This document shows positions 15,518-22,825 of a stretch of 23,244 bases of DNA, in pieces. Source of the stretch: Anaerolineae bacterium (lineage in GTDB: Bacteria > Chloroflexota > Anaerolineae > JACIWR01); contig JAGGZG010000358.1 in the NCBI GenBank assembly GCA_021162125.1, positions 1 to 23,244 on the forward strand, read 5' to 3'. Each line of letters begins with the position of its first letter. Within the stretch, counting starts at the first letter, position 1. The position numbers and the translations under genes are program-made. A model generated the notes under the pieces. The model ran no database searches and was not told the origin of the DNA. It worked only from the letters and a program-made list of their open reading frames with translations.

Positions 15518-16727
15518 CAAATGCCCTCCGCCGCGTATTCTCCCCCCCGTCATCATTATACCAGAGCGTGCGTTCCTCGTCAATAGCATTTCTGGTGGGG
15601 GCGGTCCCGTGCCAGACCAACCGGCCGGGGTATTTCCCGTCCTCGGTGCGGTAGACGTACAACGGTGGGGACAGCCGGTTGCCGCGTGCGTCGAAGGTGA
15701 TGGGCCCGTTCAGTCCCTGGCAGTCGGTCAGGCTGGATAGTTGTGCCATCACCCCGGCGCGGCTTGGATGGCCATCGGCGCGAATGGCACGATCCAGCGC
15801 GGTGAGCAATACCTGGGCTGCGTCGTAAGCCCACGCTCCGTATGGCCCTGGCGGAAACCCGGCTAGAGACTGGTAGCCAGCGATGAAGTCCTCGGCGTCC
15901 AGGTCCGCTGGAGCAGGGGCGGCGGTTACGTAGAGTGCGTGTTCCACTGCATCGCCACCCACGCTCACCAGGTGCGGCATAGCCCATTCCTGTCCACCGA
16001 ACAGCGTGGCCGTAAGCCCCGCCTCTCTGATCCGCTGCGCTGCGTCCGCGCCCGCCAGTGCATCGCCGGTGACGAAGATCACCTCTGGGGCCACGTCCCG
16101 CAGGACTGATGGCCAGTCTCCCGCTGCTTGCCCGTCCCACACCACCTTTGCACCTGCATCCTGCACTGTCTGGACGAAAGCATCAGCCGGGTCGTCCTCG
16201 CCGTGGCGCAAGATCGCCACTCGCCGTGCTCCCAGCTCGCTCACCGCGTAGCTGGCGGCGAAGGCTCCCAGGTCGGCGTCGCGGGCGGAGAGACGAAACA
16301 CGCCTTCCGTATCGTTTGAGGTCAGCGTCTCAGCGGTGGCCAGGGTGACGAAGGCCAGCCCTGGGCGCTGGTATTCCTCCTGCGCGGCCAGGGCCACCGC
16401 ACTCGAAAGCGGGCCGATCACCCCCATCACGTCCGGATCCACGGCCATCTCGCGGGCCACACTGGCGGCTCGTGCGGGGTCGAAATGGTCGTCTAACGCC
16501 ACCAACTCTACCATGACGCCGCCTACCCCGCCCCGGGCGTTGCACTCACGCACGGCCAGCTTCACTCCGTACAGCGCATCGTAGCCCAGAGAGCGGTACA
16601 GCCCCTCGAACGGAGCTGCCAGGCCGATCTTGACTACCGGCCGGGTGCTGCCAGGGAGACGACAGGCGCTCGTCACCAGGAGCAGGGTCAGAATCGGGAT
16701 TAACAATCGTCGCCTCAGCTTGCCCAC
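15489..16727 (-). CDS. LivJ-type ligand-binding lipoprotein (Peripla_BP_6)
   Basis: This is an extracytoplasmic solute-binding protein of the branched-chain amino-acid type, 412 residues. The signal peptide ends in a lipobox (LVTSAC, Cys22), so it is probably a lipoprotein. The mature part starts VVKIGLAAPFEGLYRSLGYDALYGVKLAV and has MGVIGPLSSAVALAAQEEYQRPGLAFVTLAT, the usual type I two-lobe pattern. It uses GTG, with GGAGGG 6 bp upstream. It begins 18 bp after the MltG stop and its last 29 bp overlap the kinase start. No LivHMGF permease or ATPase genes are present, so it is more likely a receptor for the adjacent kinase system than a transport component. Ligand unknown. Confidence 0.85.
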   Translation of the reverse strand: MGKLRRRLLIPILTLLLVTSACRLPGSTRPVVKIGLAAPFEGLYRSLGYDALYGVKLAVRECNARGGVGGVMVELVALDDHFDPARAASVAREMAVDPDVMGVIGPLSSAVALAAQEEYQRPGLAFVTLATAETLTSNDTEGVFRLSARDADLGAFAASYAVSELGARRVAILRHGEDDPADAFVQTVQDAGAKVVWDGQAAGDWPSVLRDVAPEVIFVTGDALAGADAAQRIREAGLTATLFGGQEWAMPHLVSVGGDAVEHALYVTAAPAPADLDAEDFIAGYQSLAGFPPGPYGAWAYDAAQVLLTALDRAIRADGHPSRAGVMAQLSSLTDCQGLNGPITFDARGNRLSPPLYVYRTEDGKYPGRLVWHGTAPTRNAIDEERTLWYNDDGGENTRRRAFDEARAGIYP

Positions 16728-16745
16728 GGATGGCCCTCCGCGCCG

Positions 16746-17897
16746 CTACTGATACTTTTGCTGGTTTTGCAGATGCTCCTCGTAGGTGCGGGCGAAAACG
16801 TGGGAACCATCGCCCCTGGCGTAGAAGAACAGGTAATCGGTCTCGGCCGGGTAAACCACGGCTTTCAAGGAGGCCAGACCAGGGCTGCAGATTGGGCCCG
16901 GCGGCAGCCCTGGATATAGAAAGGTGTTGTACGGAGAGTCCACTGTTGCCGCTTCGTCTACCTTCATTGGATTCCACCATTTGCCCGTAGTAGGGTCGTA
17001 GCCCTTGGCGTATTGAAAGGTGGGGTCGGCTTGCAGGTAGCCTTTAGTCTCCGTGGTGGGGTCCAGGCGGTTTAGATACACGCTGGCGATGATGGGCCGC
17101 TCCCAGTCCAGCACCGCCTCGCGCTCGACGATGGAAGCCAGGGTCACTACCTGGTAGACGGTCATCCCTCGCGCTGCTGCTGCCTGGCGCATCTCCGGGG
17201 TAAAGTGTTCGTCGAACGCGGCAAGCAGGATCTCGATCAACTGGCGAGCGTCGGCCTTGGCCGGGATGCGATAAGTATCCGGGAAGAGATAGCCCTCCAC
17301 GCTGGCTTCCAATGGGCGATCTGCCAGGCATGGGTTGTCGAAATCGCCCTGGCGCGCCTGGGTGAGAAACTCTTCTGGCGAGATTTCGGTGTTATCGCCC
17401 AGCATCTCGGCAATCTCCTCCAGCCGCCAGCCGGGGAGGATGGTGATTTCGATCTCTTCGTAGCGGGCCTCCAGGAGCTCGTAGGCGATCTCCTCCATCG
17501 TCATGTCCGCCCGCAGGGTGTACTCCCCGGCTTCCAGGTTGGCGTCCAGGCCGTGGTACTTCACGTACAGGCGGAAGAGCTCGGCGTCGCTGATCAGTCC
17601 CATCTCCTGCAGTCGCTGGGCAATAGTCCCGGCCGTCTCACCAGTCTCGATGGTGAAGGGGATGGGGGTGTCGTCAGTGCCTATTGGTTTGGACAGTTCC
17701 TCCTGATGCAGGTTGAGATAGAACCCAACCAGCCAGGTTTCCAGCGAGTCACGCGATACTCCCTGTCCAGGGGAGGCATCGCTGTTCCTCTGTGCCTGCT
17801 GCCACAGCAGCCATCCACCTCCTGCGGTGACGGATAGAATAGCCAACACTGCTATCAGAAAAACCACAAACCGTCCTGCTTTCCTCAGTAGTATCAT
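16746..17897 (-). CDS. mltG: Endolytic murein transglycosylase MltG (YceG-like)
   Basis: This is a membrane-anchored lytic transglycosylase that cuts nascent peptidoglycan glycan strands, 383 residues. A single N-terminal membrane helix (about 9-31) is followed by a LysM-like subdomain (about 78-160, FTIETGETAGTIAQRLQEMGLI) and the catalytic YceG domain. Family motifs present are EGYLFPDTYRIP (201-212), LASIVEREA with catalytic Glu258 (equivalent to Glu218 in E. coli), ASVYLNRL, LQADPTFQYA and SPYNTFLYPGLPPGPICSPG. The start codon overlaps the preceding stop as ATGA, so translation is coupled to the ComA-like gene. Presence of mltG implies a peptidoglycan wall. Length and motifs are ordinary for the family. 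Confidence 0.94.
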   Translation of the reverse strand: MILLRKAGRFVVFLIAVLAILSVTAGGGWLLWQQAQRNSDASPGQGVSRDSLETWLVGFYLNLHQEELSKPIGTDDTPIPFTIETGETAGTIAQRLQEMGLISDAELFRLYVKYHGLDANLEAGEYTLRADMTMEEIAYELLEARYEEIEITILPGWRLEEIAEMLGDNTEISPEEFLTQARQGDFDNPCLADRPLEASVEGYLFPDTYRIPAKADARQLIEILLAAFDEHFTPEMRQAAAARGMTVYQVVTLASIVEREAVLDWERPIIASVYLNRLDPTTETKGYLQADPTFQYAKGYDPTTGKWWNPMKVDEAATVDSPYNTFLYPGLPPGPICSPGLASLKAVVYPAETDYLFFYARGDGSHVFARTYEEHLQNQQKYQ

Positions 17898-18682
17898 CTT
17901 CGCTCCTTCTTTGGCATTGCGGCAAGAGGCCCTAGAGAGAGTTCCGCCGTATCACCCCGCAATCCCAGGCGTAGGGTCTCCAGGGCTACCACCTCGTGGG
18001 CCGGGATGTTCCCCAGGTTGACGTTGGGGCCGAAGTGTTTGATCAGCCACACCTGTTGTGATTTGCGTGGGGCCTCAAAGAGCAACCTGTCCGAGGGGAT
18101 GCGGGCAGTGATCTCTGCCACCAGGTCCTCGCGCACGGACCAATCGGGGTTATAAATGCCAATCGTCCCGCTTTCCCGTGCCTCGGTGATCACTTTCCAT
18201 GCTCCGGCGCTCAGGTCTTGCTCGATCATCTCTACCCATTCCCTGGGGGAGAACACGACTCGGGGATCCTTTTTACCCACCTCCGACAGGACTGTGAAAT
18301 CCTTACTCAACTCGCGGATGTAATGGCCTTTCTCGGCCTGAGTCAGGTCGGTGATGCCATTAGATACTTCCACGTAGTGCAGCCGCAGATCGGTGAACCA
18401 TTTGCGCAGGGCGTCGAACTGCCCCTGGGCGATGGCGACTTCCATTAGGGTGCCGCCCAGGCAGACCATGGTGCCGTGGATGTGGTAGGTGTGTATTTTT
18501 TTCGAAAGGTTAGCCGTTACGTAGCCGGTACCCCAGCCCAGCTTGACGATGTCTATGTAGTCCGCTGCGGTGTTTAGCAGGTCATGGACAGCGTTTGGCC
18601 CCAGCCCTTTGTCCAGGATGTGGGTCAGGCCGTTCTGCCGGGGTTTCTTTGTCCGTTGGGGTAAGCTCAGGAATTCTTCCAT
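17894..18682 (-). CDS. Phosphosulfolactate synthase (ComA) family protein
   Basis: This protein of the ComA family (PF02679) has 262 residues and a TIM-barrel fold. ComA joins sulfite to phosphoenolpyruvate to give phosphosulfolactate, the first step to coenzyme M in methanogens and to sulfolactate in some Bacillus; plant HSA32 has the same fold. Seen here are KPRQNGLTHILDKGLG (13-28), KLGWGTG (47-53), YVEVSNG (103-109), EVGKKDP (135-140 region), EARESGTIGIY (168-177 region) and NLGNIPAHEVVALETLRLGLRGDT. I chose ATG 18682 because CGGAGG lies 8 bp upstream; an in-frame ATG at 18721 has none. The first 101 bp overlap the helicase tail. No other coenzyme M genes (comB, comC) are nearby, so sulfolactate production or an HSA32-like role are both open. 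Confidence 0.85.
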   Translation of the reverse strand: MEEFLSLPQRTKKPRQNGLTHILDKGLGPNAVHDLLNTAADYIDIVKLGWGTGYVTANLSKKIHTYHIHGTMVCLGGTLMEVAIAQGQFDALRKWFTDLRLHYVEVSNGITDLTQAEKGHYIRELSKDFTVLSEVGKKDPRVVFSPREWVEMIEQDLSAGAWKVITEARESGTIGIYNPDWSVREDLVAEITARIPSDRLLFEAPRKSQQVWLIKHFGPNVNLGNIPAHEVVALETLRLGLRGDTAELSLGPLAAMPKKERR

Positions 18683-21281
18683 AAATTTGCCTCCGGATGT
18701 TATCTTGAAGGTGCGTCGCACCTTGTGAGTTCAACAGGGTTTCGATCAAGCGCAGGGTGTTCGCCTTGGCGTTTTCACTTTCTTCACTGGTTGGGCCGAT
18801 GCACGCCGGACACCCGTTAGCGCAGGGGCAGCGCGCGGCCACGTCGTGGGCGGCCTTCAGCAGGGTGCGATGCAGACGGTACATCTCCTCGCTGAAGCCA
18901 ACGCCGGCCGGTATCTTCTCGTAGATGGTAATGGTCGGCCGGCGGGTGAAAGAGGAGCGCGGCTCGACGATCACCCCGATGTCGCGTGGGTCGCACATCA
19001 GGTGCAGTGGGGCGACGTGGCGCAGGAGGTGACCCAGCCCGCCCAGCGCGCTACGCATCATCAGCGCGGCCTCGGCCCGCAGGTGGCAGCTCCGGCACAG
19101 GGTGGTGAGATTCTCCAGGCGATTGGCTTCCAGGTATGCCTCGTTCTGCCCCGGGACGTAGTTAAATTTACGGAAAGGCCGCAGGTGATGGACGTCGTGC
19201 TGGCGGTTGGGTTTCTCCGGCGCGCCGCAGTGCTGGCAGCGGAAGCCATCCCGCTCTCGCGCTCGCTGCCTCTGGGCTTCCCAGTTGGGCCCCCGGTAGC
19301 CGGTCAGGTCCGCTACCCAGATTCCTTCCCGCCGCAATCGTTCGATCATCTCGTCGCTCACACTTAGCCAGTAAGCGGTGGTCTGCATCGTCTGCTCCGG
19401 CAGGTTGATCTCGCCCCAGCCCAGAGTCTCGTGGGAGTACAATTTGACCTTCTTGAAGCTGGTGGCTTTGGCGGAGATCAGGACTTGGCCGTGGGCTTTG
19501 GTTGCCCCACCGTCCACGGCCCGTTCCAGTTCTGCCAACACCTGCACGTCCACGGAAGTGCTGGCGGTGGTGTAGTAGTCCGTGTTCACGGCCTGGACGC
19601 GGGCGATCCTTCCCTCCCAATCGAGGGCCCGCACCTGGTATGATTGCCCCTCGTGGATGTAGATGGCCTCTTCGTGGATCAGGAAGGGCGCGCTGAAAAC
19701 GTCCACCTCGCCGATGGCCCGCTCGTCGCCATCCGTAACGTCCAGGATAACGAAGTTCTCGCTGGTGCCGGTGCGCAGGCTGACTGCTTCGGCGGGATAG
19801 CTGTCGTGCATCCAGTGGAAAGCGCCGCCCGCACGATGGAGCACGCCGGCCTCGGCCAGAAAGTCGAGCACCTCGCCGGTGTGCGGGAAACGCCCGAACG
19901 ATTCCCCCGCCCGAAACGGCAGCTCGAACGCCGCACACTGGATGTGAGCTGTGCAGATGGCCAGGTTGTCGGGATTGACCAATGCGTGCTCCGGCGAACG
20001 ACCGAAGAAATAGCGCGGATGAGTAACCACGTACTGGTCCAGTGGCGAACCGCCGGCGATCAACACTGCCGCCGAGACCTCGCTGATGCGTCCAGCGCGG
20101 CCGGCCTGTTGCCAGGCGCTGGCAATGGTGCCCGGGTAGCCGGTCATCACGCAGGCGGCCAGCTCCCCGATGTCAATGCCCAGTTCCAGGGCGTTGGTAG
20201 CCACCACCCCACGTACCGTCCCCTGGCGCAGTCCCTGCTCGATGGCTCGTCGCTGTTGGGGCAGGTATCCCCCTCGATACCCGCGAAGCACCTCTTTGAC
20301 CGAACCCGTGGCCCCATCTTCGGGGGCTGGGGTTCGTTTACTCATTTCGTCCCGCAAATAGGTGAGCAGCACCTCCGTAGTCAGCCGCGCGCGGGCGAAA
20401 ACGATGGTCTGCACGCCGGCCTCCAGGAATTCACCGGCGATGCGTTTGGCCTCCAGCACCGGGCTACGACGCAAGCCCAGATCCCGGTTGACCAGTGGCG
20501 GATTGTACAGGATGAAGGGCTTCTTCGCTCTGGGCGCGCCGTCATTGTCAACCAATGTGAACTGCTCCTCGACCAACCGTTCGACCAATTCCTGAGGGTT
20601 GGCGATTGTCGCCGAGCAGCAGATGAACTGCGGGTGTGAGCCGTAGAAAGCGCAGATGCGCTTCAGGCGGCGGAGGACGTTGGCCACGTGGCTGCCGAAC
20701 ACTCCCCGGTAGGTGTGCACCTCGTCCACGACCACGTACCGCAGCCCGGTGAACAGCGCGGCCCACTTGGTGTGGTGGGGCAGGATGCCGGTGTGCAGCA
20801 TGTCGGGATTGGTGATCACGATCTGTGCCTGGCTACGGATGGTGCGCCGTAATCCGGCCGGAGTATCGCCGTCATAGGTCGCCGCCCGGATTCCCACGCC
20901 CAACGCTTTCGCGAACGTCTCCAGTTCGTGGAGTTGGTCCTGGGCCAGGGCCTTGGTGGGGAAGAGATATAGCGCGCGGGCATTGGCCTCGTGAAGCAGG
21001 GTATGAAGCACCGGCAGGTTATAACACAGCGTCTTACCGGAGGCGGTAGGGGTAACGACGACCACGTTTTCCCCACGCGCCGTGGCCGCGATGCTCGCCG
21101 CCTGGTGGGTGTACAGCCGCTCGATCCCCCGTGCGCGGAGCGCGTCTCGCAAGCGGTAGTCCAGCGCAGTGGGGAACTCGGCATAGCGCCCCTCGCGGGC
21201 GGGGAGTGTCTTCCAGGCTGTCACCCCGCGCATGAACGTCGGGGATCGGCGGAGATGTTGGAGAACGTCGTTCAACCCCAT
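18582..21281 (-). CDS. MrfA/Hrq1-like superfamily 2 helicase with inserted HNH nuclease domain
   Basis: This is a DNA helicase of 899 residues. RecA-like domain 1 has TPTASGKT (Walker A, Lys83), DEVH (186-189) and SAT (223-225). Domain 2 has the IVFARARLTTEVLL and VVATNALELGIDIGEL motifs and the WQQAGRAGR arginine-finger motif. The C-terminal DUF1998/MrfA-type part ends in the metal-binding set C818-x-C820-x3-C824-x2-C827. Between the beta-rich region and that end lies an HNH domain (about 672-740): Cys682/Cys685, DVHHL (His698/His699), Asn724 and CRSCH (Cys729, Cys732, His733), with every expected residue present. MrfA of Bacillus acts in mitomycin-lesion repair with exonuclease MrfB. Here a nuclease is built into the helicase chain. 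GGAGGAAGACAGA supports the ATG, and a promoter sits directly upstream. The last ~45 residues are outside the family core; 33 codons of this tail overlap the next gene. Confidence 0.9.
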   Translation of the reverse strand: MGLNDVLQHLRRSPTFMRGVTAWKTLPAREGRYAEFPTALDYRLRDALRARGIERLYTHQAASIAATARGENVVVVTPTASGKTLCYNLPVLHTLLHEANARALYLFPTKALAQDQLHELETFAKALGVGIRAATYDGDTPAGLRRTIRSQAQIVITNPDMLHTGILPHHTKWAALFTGLRYVVVDEVHTYRGVFGSHVANVLRRLKRICAFYGSHPQFICCSATIANPQELVERLVEEQFTLVDNDGAPRAKKPFILYNPPLVNRDLGLRRSPVLEAKRIAGEFLEAGVQTIVFARARLTTEVLLTYLRDEMSKRTPAPEDGATGSVKEVLRGYRGGYLPQQRRAIEQGLRQGTVRGVVATNALELGIDIGELAACVMTGYPGTIASAWQQAGRAGRISEVSAAVLIAGGSPLDQYVVTHPRYFFGRSPEHALVNPDNLAICTAHIQCAAFELPFRAGESFGRFPHTGEVLDFLAEAGVLHRAGGAFHWMHDSYPAEAVSLRTGTSENFVILDVTDGDERAIGEVDVFSAPFLIHEEAIYIHEGQSYQVRALDWEGRIARVQAVNTDYYTTASTSVDVQVLAELERAVDGGATKAHGQVLISAKATSFKKVKLYSHETLGWGEINLPEQTMQTTAYWLSVSDEMIERLRREGIWVADLTGYRGPNWEAQRQRARERDGFRCQHCGAPEKPNRQHDVHHLRPFRKFNYVPGQNEAYLEANRLENLTTLCRSCHLRAEAALMMRSALGGLGHLLRHVAPLHLMCDPRDIGVIVEPRSSFTRRPTITIYEKIPAGVGFSEEMYRLHRTLLKAAHDVAARCPCANGCPACIGPTSEESENAKANTLRLIETLLNSQGATHLQDNIRRQIYGRIPELTPTDKETPAERPDPHPGQRAGAKRCP

Positions 21282-21301
21282 TCTGTCTTCCTCCGCTGCT
21301 A

Positions 21302-21330
21302 ATTATACGGTGTTTGCCCGACACGCGCAA
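21302..21330 (-). promoter_or_regulatory. Sigma-70-type promoter of the helicase-led operon
   Basis: On the minus strand TTGCGC (21330-21325), a 17-bp spacer and a perfect TATAAT (21307-21302) precede the helicase ATG by 20 bp, leaving a leader of about 15 nt that just includes the ribosome site. No other good promoter was noticed within the minus-strand gene series down to 11839. Confidence 0.6.
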
Positions 21331-21629
21331 ACGGACAGTCCCCCGGAATAGCGCAGCGATTCCTCCGGGAGCCTTTCGGGGGTGAGTGGTTCAATCGATG
21401 GGGAAGCCAGTCCTCCCCCCGTGAAACGGGGAGAGCTAGAGGGGGGCGCGATCCGTGCATGGCCACTTTGTGAGAGCGTATCTGAAAAACCGAGATGAAG
21501 GTATCAACCACCAAGACACAAAGGCACAAAGTAACATTAAAGAGCAAGTAACCCCTCTATTTCTTGGTGTCTTTGTGGTGAATTTTCGGACGCCCTCTGA
21601 GATCTGCAAAAGTACTGACAGAGATGCGA
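21331..21629. other. Divergent intergenic region with dispersed inverted repeats
   Basis: This region separates the helicase promoter from the promoter of the rightward gene. It contains a small hairpin, CCCCGT (21417-21422) with ACGGGG (21426-21431), and a longer imperfect inverted repeat at 21506-21581. No open reading frame here has a ribosome site or family resemblance. Confidence 0.5.
21506..21581. repeat. Imperfect inverted repeat of the ACACAAAG / CTTTGTGG type
   Basis: The left arm (21506-21531) carries CACCAAGACACAAAG. The right arm (21562-21581) carries CTTGGTGTCTTTGTGGTG, whose complement matches the left arm apart from a 3-base gap and one change. About 30 bp separate them. Similar motifs are, to my knowledge, a frequent dispersed repeat in Chloroflexota and cyanobacteria. 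Only one copy is in this window. Confidence 0.45.
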
Positions 21630-21658
21630 TAGACAAATCACTGGTTTTACAGTATAAT
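21630..21658 (+). promoter_or_regulatory. Near-consensus sigma-70 promoter
   Basis: TAGACA (21630-21635, one change from TTGACA), a 17-bp spacer and a perfect TATAAT (21653-21658). It lies 130 bp before the ATG of the membrane-anchored protein, so the transcript should have a leader of about 120 nt. Confidence 0.7.
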
Positions 21659-21787
21659 CAGCGTGAGGGGACCATTCTGGCCGAGTTGGAGGGCGATTAG
21701 GCGTGGGGTGAGGACGGTGAAGATGTGGGTTGTGTCCGCTGCTGAGCGCGGATGGGCAGCCAGGATGTGGATTGTAAGGAGGAGACC

Positions 21788-22411
21788 ATGCAAGTGTACA
21801 CCGTCTTATGGGGCATCGTCTGTCTGATCATCGGCGTGCTGGCCCTGCTTCTGATTCGCGGCTTGCGAGAGACGGGACGGGCCACGGAGCTGGGCGTGCC
21901 TGTGCCTCCGGGGGAGGAGGAGGGCGGATTCGAGGAAGAGGCGGAACCTCTGTTCTTCTATTACGACGAGGTTGAGCCAGAGGTGCAGAGCCTGCGGAGC
22001 GGGGCGTTGCTGCTGCGCGTGCCGCCGGCTGCGTGGGAGGCCGATTGGCGGGATGATCTGCTGCGCGTCGAGGTGACCAGCCAGGATCCGGCGCGCTATC
22101 CGCTCGGCGCTGGGGTTGAGGGCCATCTGGAGTGTGTTTACCGGCTCAGCGCTATACGCATGAGTGAGCGAGGCACTGATTTCGAGGTCACGTCCTTCCC
22201 CCATCCACTGGACTTGGTGCTGATCGCGAAGGAAGAGGAAGGGGGTGAGGGAGCAGAGGCGCGGGTGATGCAGTGGGCCGATGGGGTGTGGAAGCCTCTG
22301 CCCCGTGCCGAGGTGCCCAGCACACTCATCGAGCCCCTGTGCGATCCGACCAAGCGCTGCTGGGCGGCGGCCCACATCGAGTCGCTGGGTGTCTTTGGCC
22401 TGGTGAGGTGA
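21788..22411 (+). CDS. Membrane-anchored protein of unknown function
   Basis: I do not recognise this 207-residue protein. One N-terminal membrane helix (about 5-23, TVLWGIVCLIIGVLALLLI) is followed by a basic patch, an acidic glutamate-rich linker (about 40-66) and a beta-rich domain to the end. That domain reads like an immunoglobulin- or ZU5-like sandwich: GALLLRVPPAAW, VYRLSAIR, SFPHPLDLVLIA, VMQWADGVWKPLP and a closing HIESLGVFGLV, where ZU5-like and related proteins often have a 'G.F.L' strand. This is a pattern impression, not an assignment. The ATG at 21788 is chosen for the strong AAGGAGGAGACC before it; an upstream in-frame start at 21752 has none. It has its own promoter and stands alone. 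Confidence 0.8.
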   Translation: MQVYTVLWGIVCLIIGVLALLLIRGLRETGRATELGVPVPPGEEEGGFEEEAEPLFFYYDEVEPEVQSLRSGALLLRVPPAAWEADWRDDLLRVEVTSQDPARYPLGAGVEGHLECVYRLSAIRMSERGTDFEVTSFPHPLDLVLIAKEEEGGEGAEARVMQWADGVWKPLPRAEVPSTLIEPLCDPTKRCWAAAHIESLGVFGLVR

Positions 22412-22485
22412 CGCATGCGCTGAGCCTGGTAGTAAGATGACGTAGCGTTGCGCATTTTTAAGCAAATTCAATGGAAATTCTTACA

Positions 22486-22514
22486 TTGGTCTAACCGATA
22501 CGTGCTAGTATATG
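22486..22514 (+). promoter_or_regulatory. Possible promoter upstream of the terminator hairpin
   Basis: TTGGTC (22486-22491), a 17-bp spacer and TATATG (22509-22514). An overlapping extended -10 reading, TGC-TAGTAT (22503-22511), is also possible. It is only moderately close to consensus and lies 75 bp after a stop codon. Confidence 0.3.
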
Positions 22515-22519
22515 GTTGA

Positions 22520-22647
22520 CTTGAAGCGGACAACATAGCTCGACACAGGCTCGTCATAGTTTATAGAACCCCTCGCGGATAGTCACCCCCCCCAGCCCCC
22601 AGGCGCTAGACTTCCTCCCGCAGTTAAGGCGCTGGGGGCTTTTTTTA
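22520..22647 (+). ncRNA. Candidate small RNA ended by an intrinsic terminator
   Basis: A transcript starting near 22520 from the promoter-like pair just upstream would run about 125 nt and stop at the strong terminator. The interval has no ribosome site or open frame of note. I do not recognise it as 6S, SRP, tmRNA, RNase P or a tRNA. It may equally be just the 3' untranslated end of the preceding gene, so this is a candidate only. Confidence 0.22.
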
Positions 22648-22650
22648 TTT
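22594..22650 (+). terminator. Rho-independent terminator
   Basis: AGCCCCCAG (22594-22602) plus CGC after one bulged G pairs with GCGCTGGGGGCT (22629-22640), a 12-bp GC-rich stem, followed at once by an eight-T run beginning at the last stem base and then ATTT. The loop is about 22 nt. It is the clearest terminator in the window. Confidence 0.85.
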
Positions 22651-22756
22651 GGGTATGTTCCACCTCGGGGCGATCCCCTTTGAGCAGGCCGTGGGACACG
22701 CCCCAGCCCCAATAAAACGCACCCAATCGAGATGCGCCCGTGCACACTGGGTGCAT

Positions 22757-22785
22757 TTGCCAATCGTGCTAGAAAATGGTACAAT
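22757..22785 (+). promoter_or_regulatory. Sigma-70-type promoter of the right-end gene
   Basis: TTGCCA (22757-22762), a 17-bp spacer and TACAAT (22780-22785), 40 bp before the TTG start. The 7-bp inverted repeat GCACCCA...TGGGTGC (22719-22754) ends two bases before the -35 and could be an operator. Confidence 0.6.
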
Positions 22786-22825
22786 ATTTTAAAGTTCGAT
22801 ATTCTGGGGGGATAAGAGGTGATCG

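Larger units (their letters stand above)
22412..22825 (+). other. Intergenic region with terminator, possible small RNA and promoter
   Basis: This stretch of 414 bp contains a promoter-like pair at 22486-22514, a strong intrinsic terminator at 22594-22650, an inverted repeat GCACCCA (22719-22725) with TGGGTGC (22748-22754), a promoter at 22757-22785 and a ribosome site at 22813-22824. A 76-codon minus-strand reading frame covers part of it but crosses the terminator and has no family resemblance. Confidence 0.6.

Noticed and set aside
19062..19268. HNH region as an intein or homing-endonuclease insertion
   Set aside because: No intein splice-junction residues or Hint domain are present; the HNH is short and continuous with the helicase frame, so a domain insertion is the simpler reading.
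19644..20639. 331-codon plus-strand frame opposite the helicase
   Set aside because: Shadow of the helicase gene, whose own strand carries all catalytic motifs; no ribosome site.
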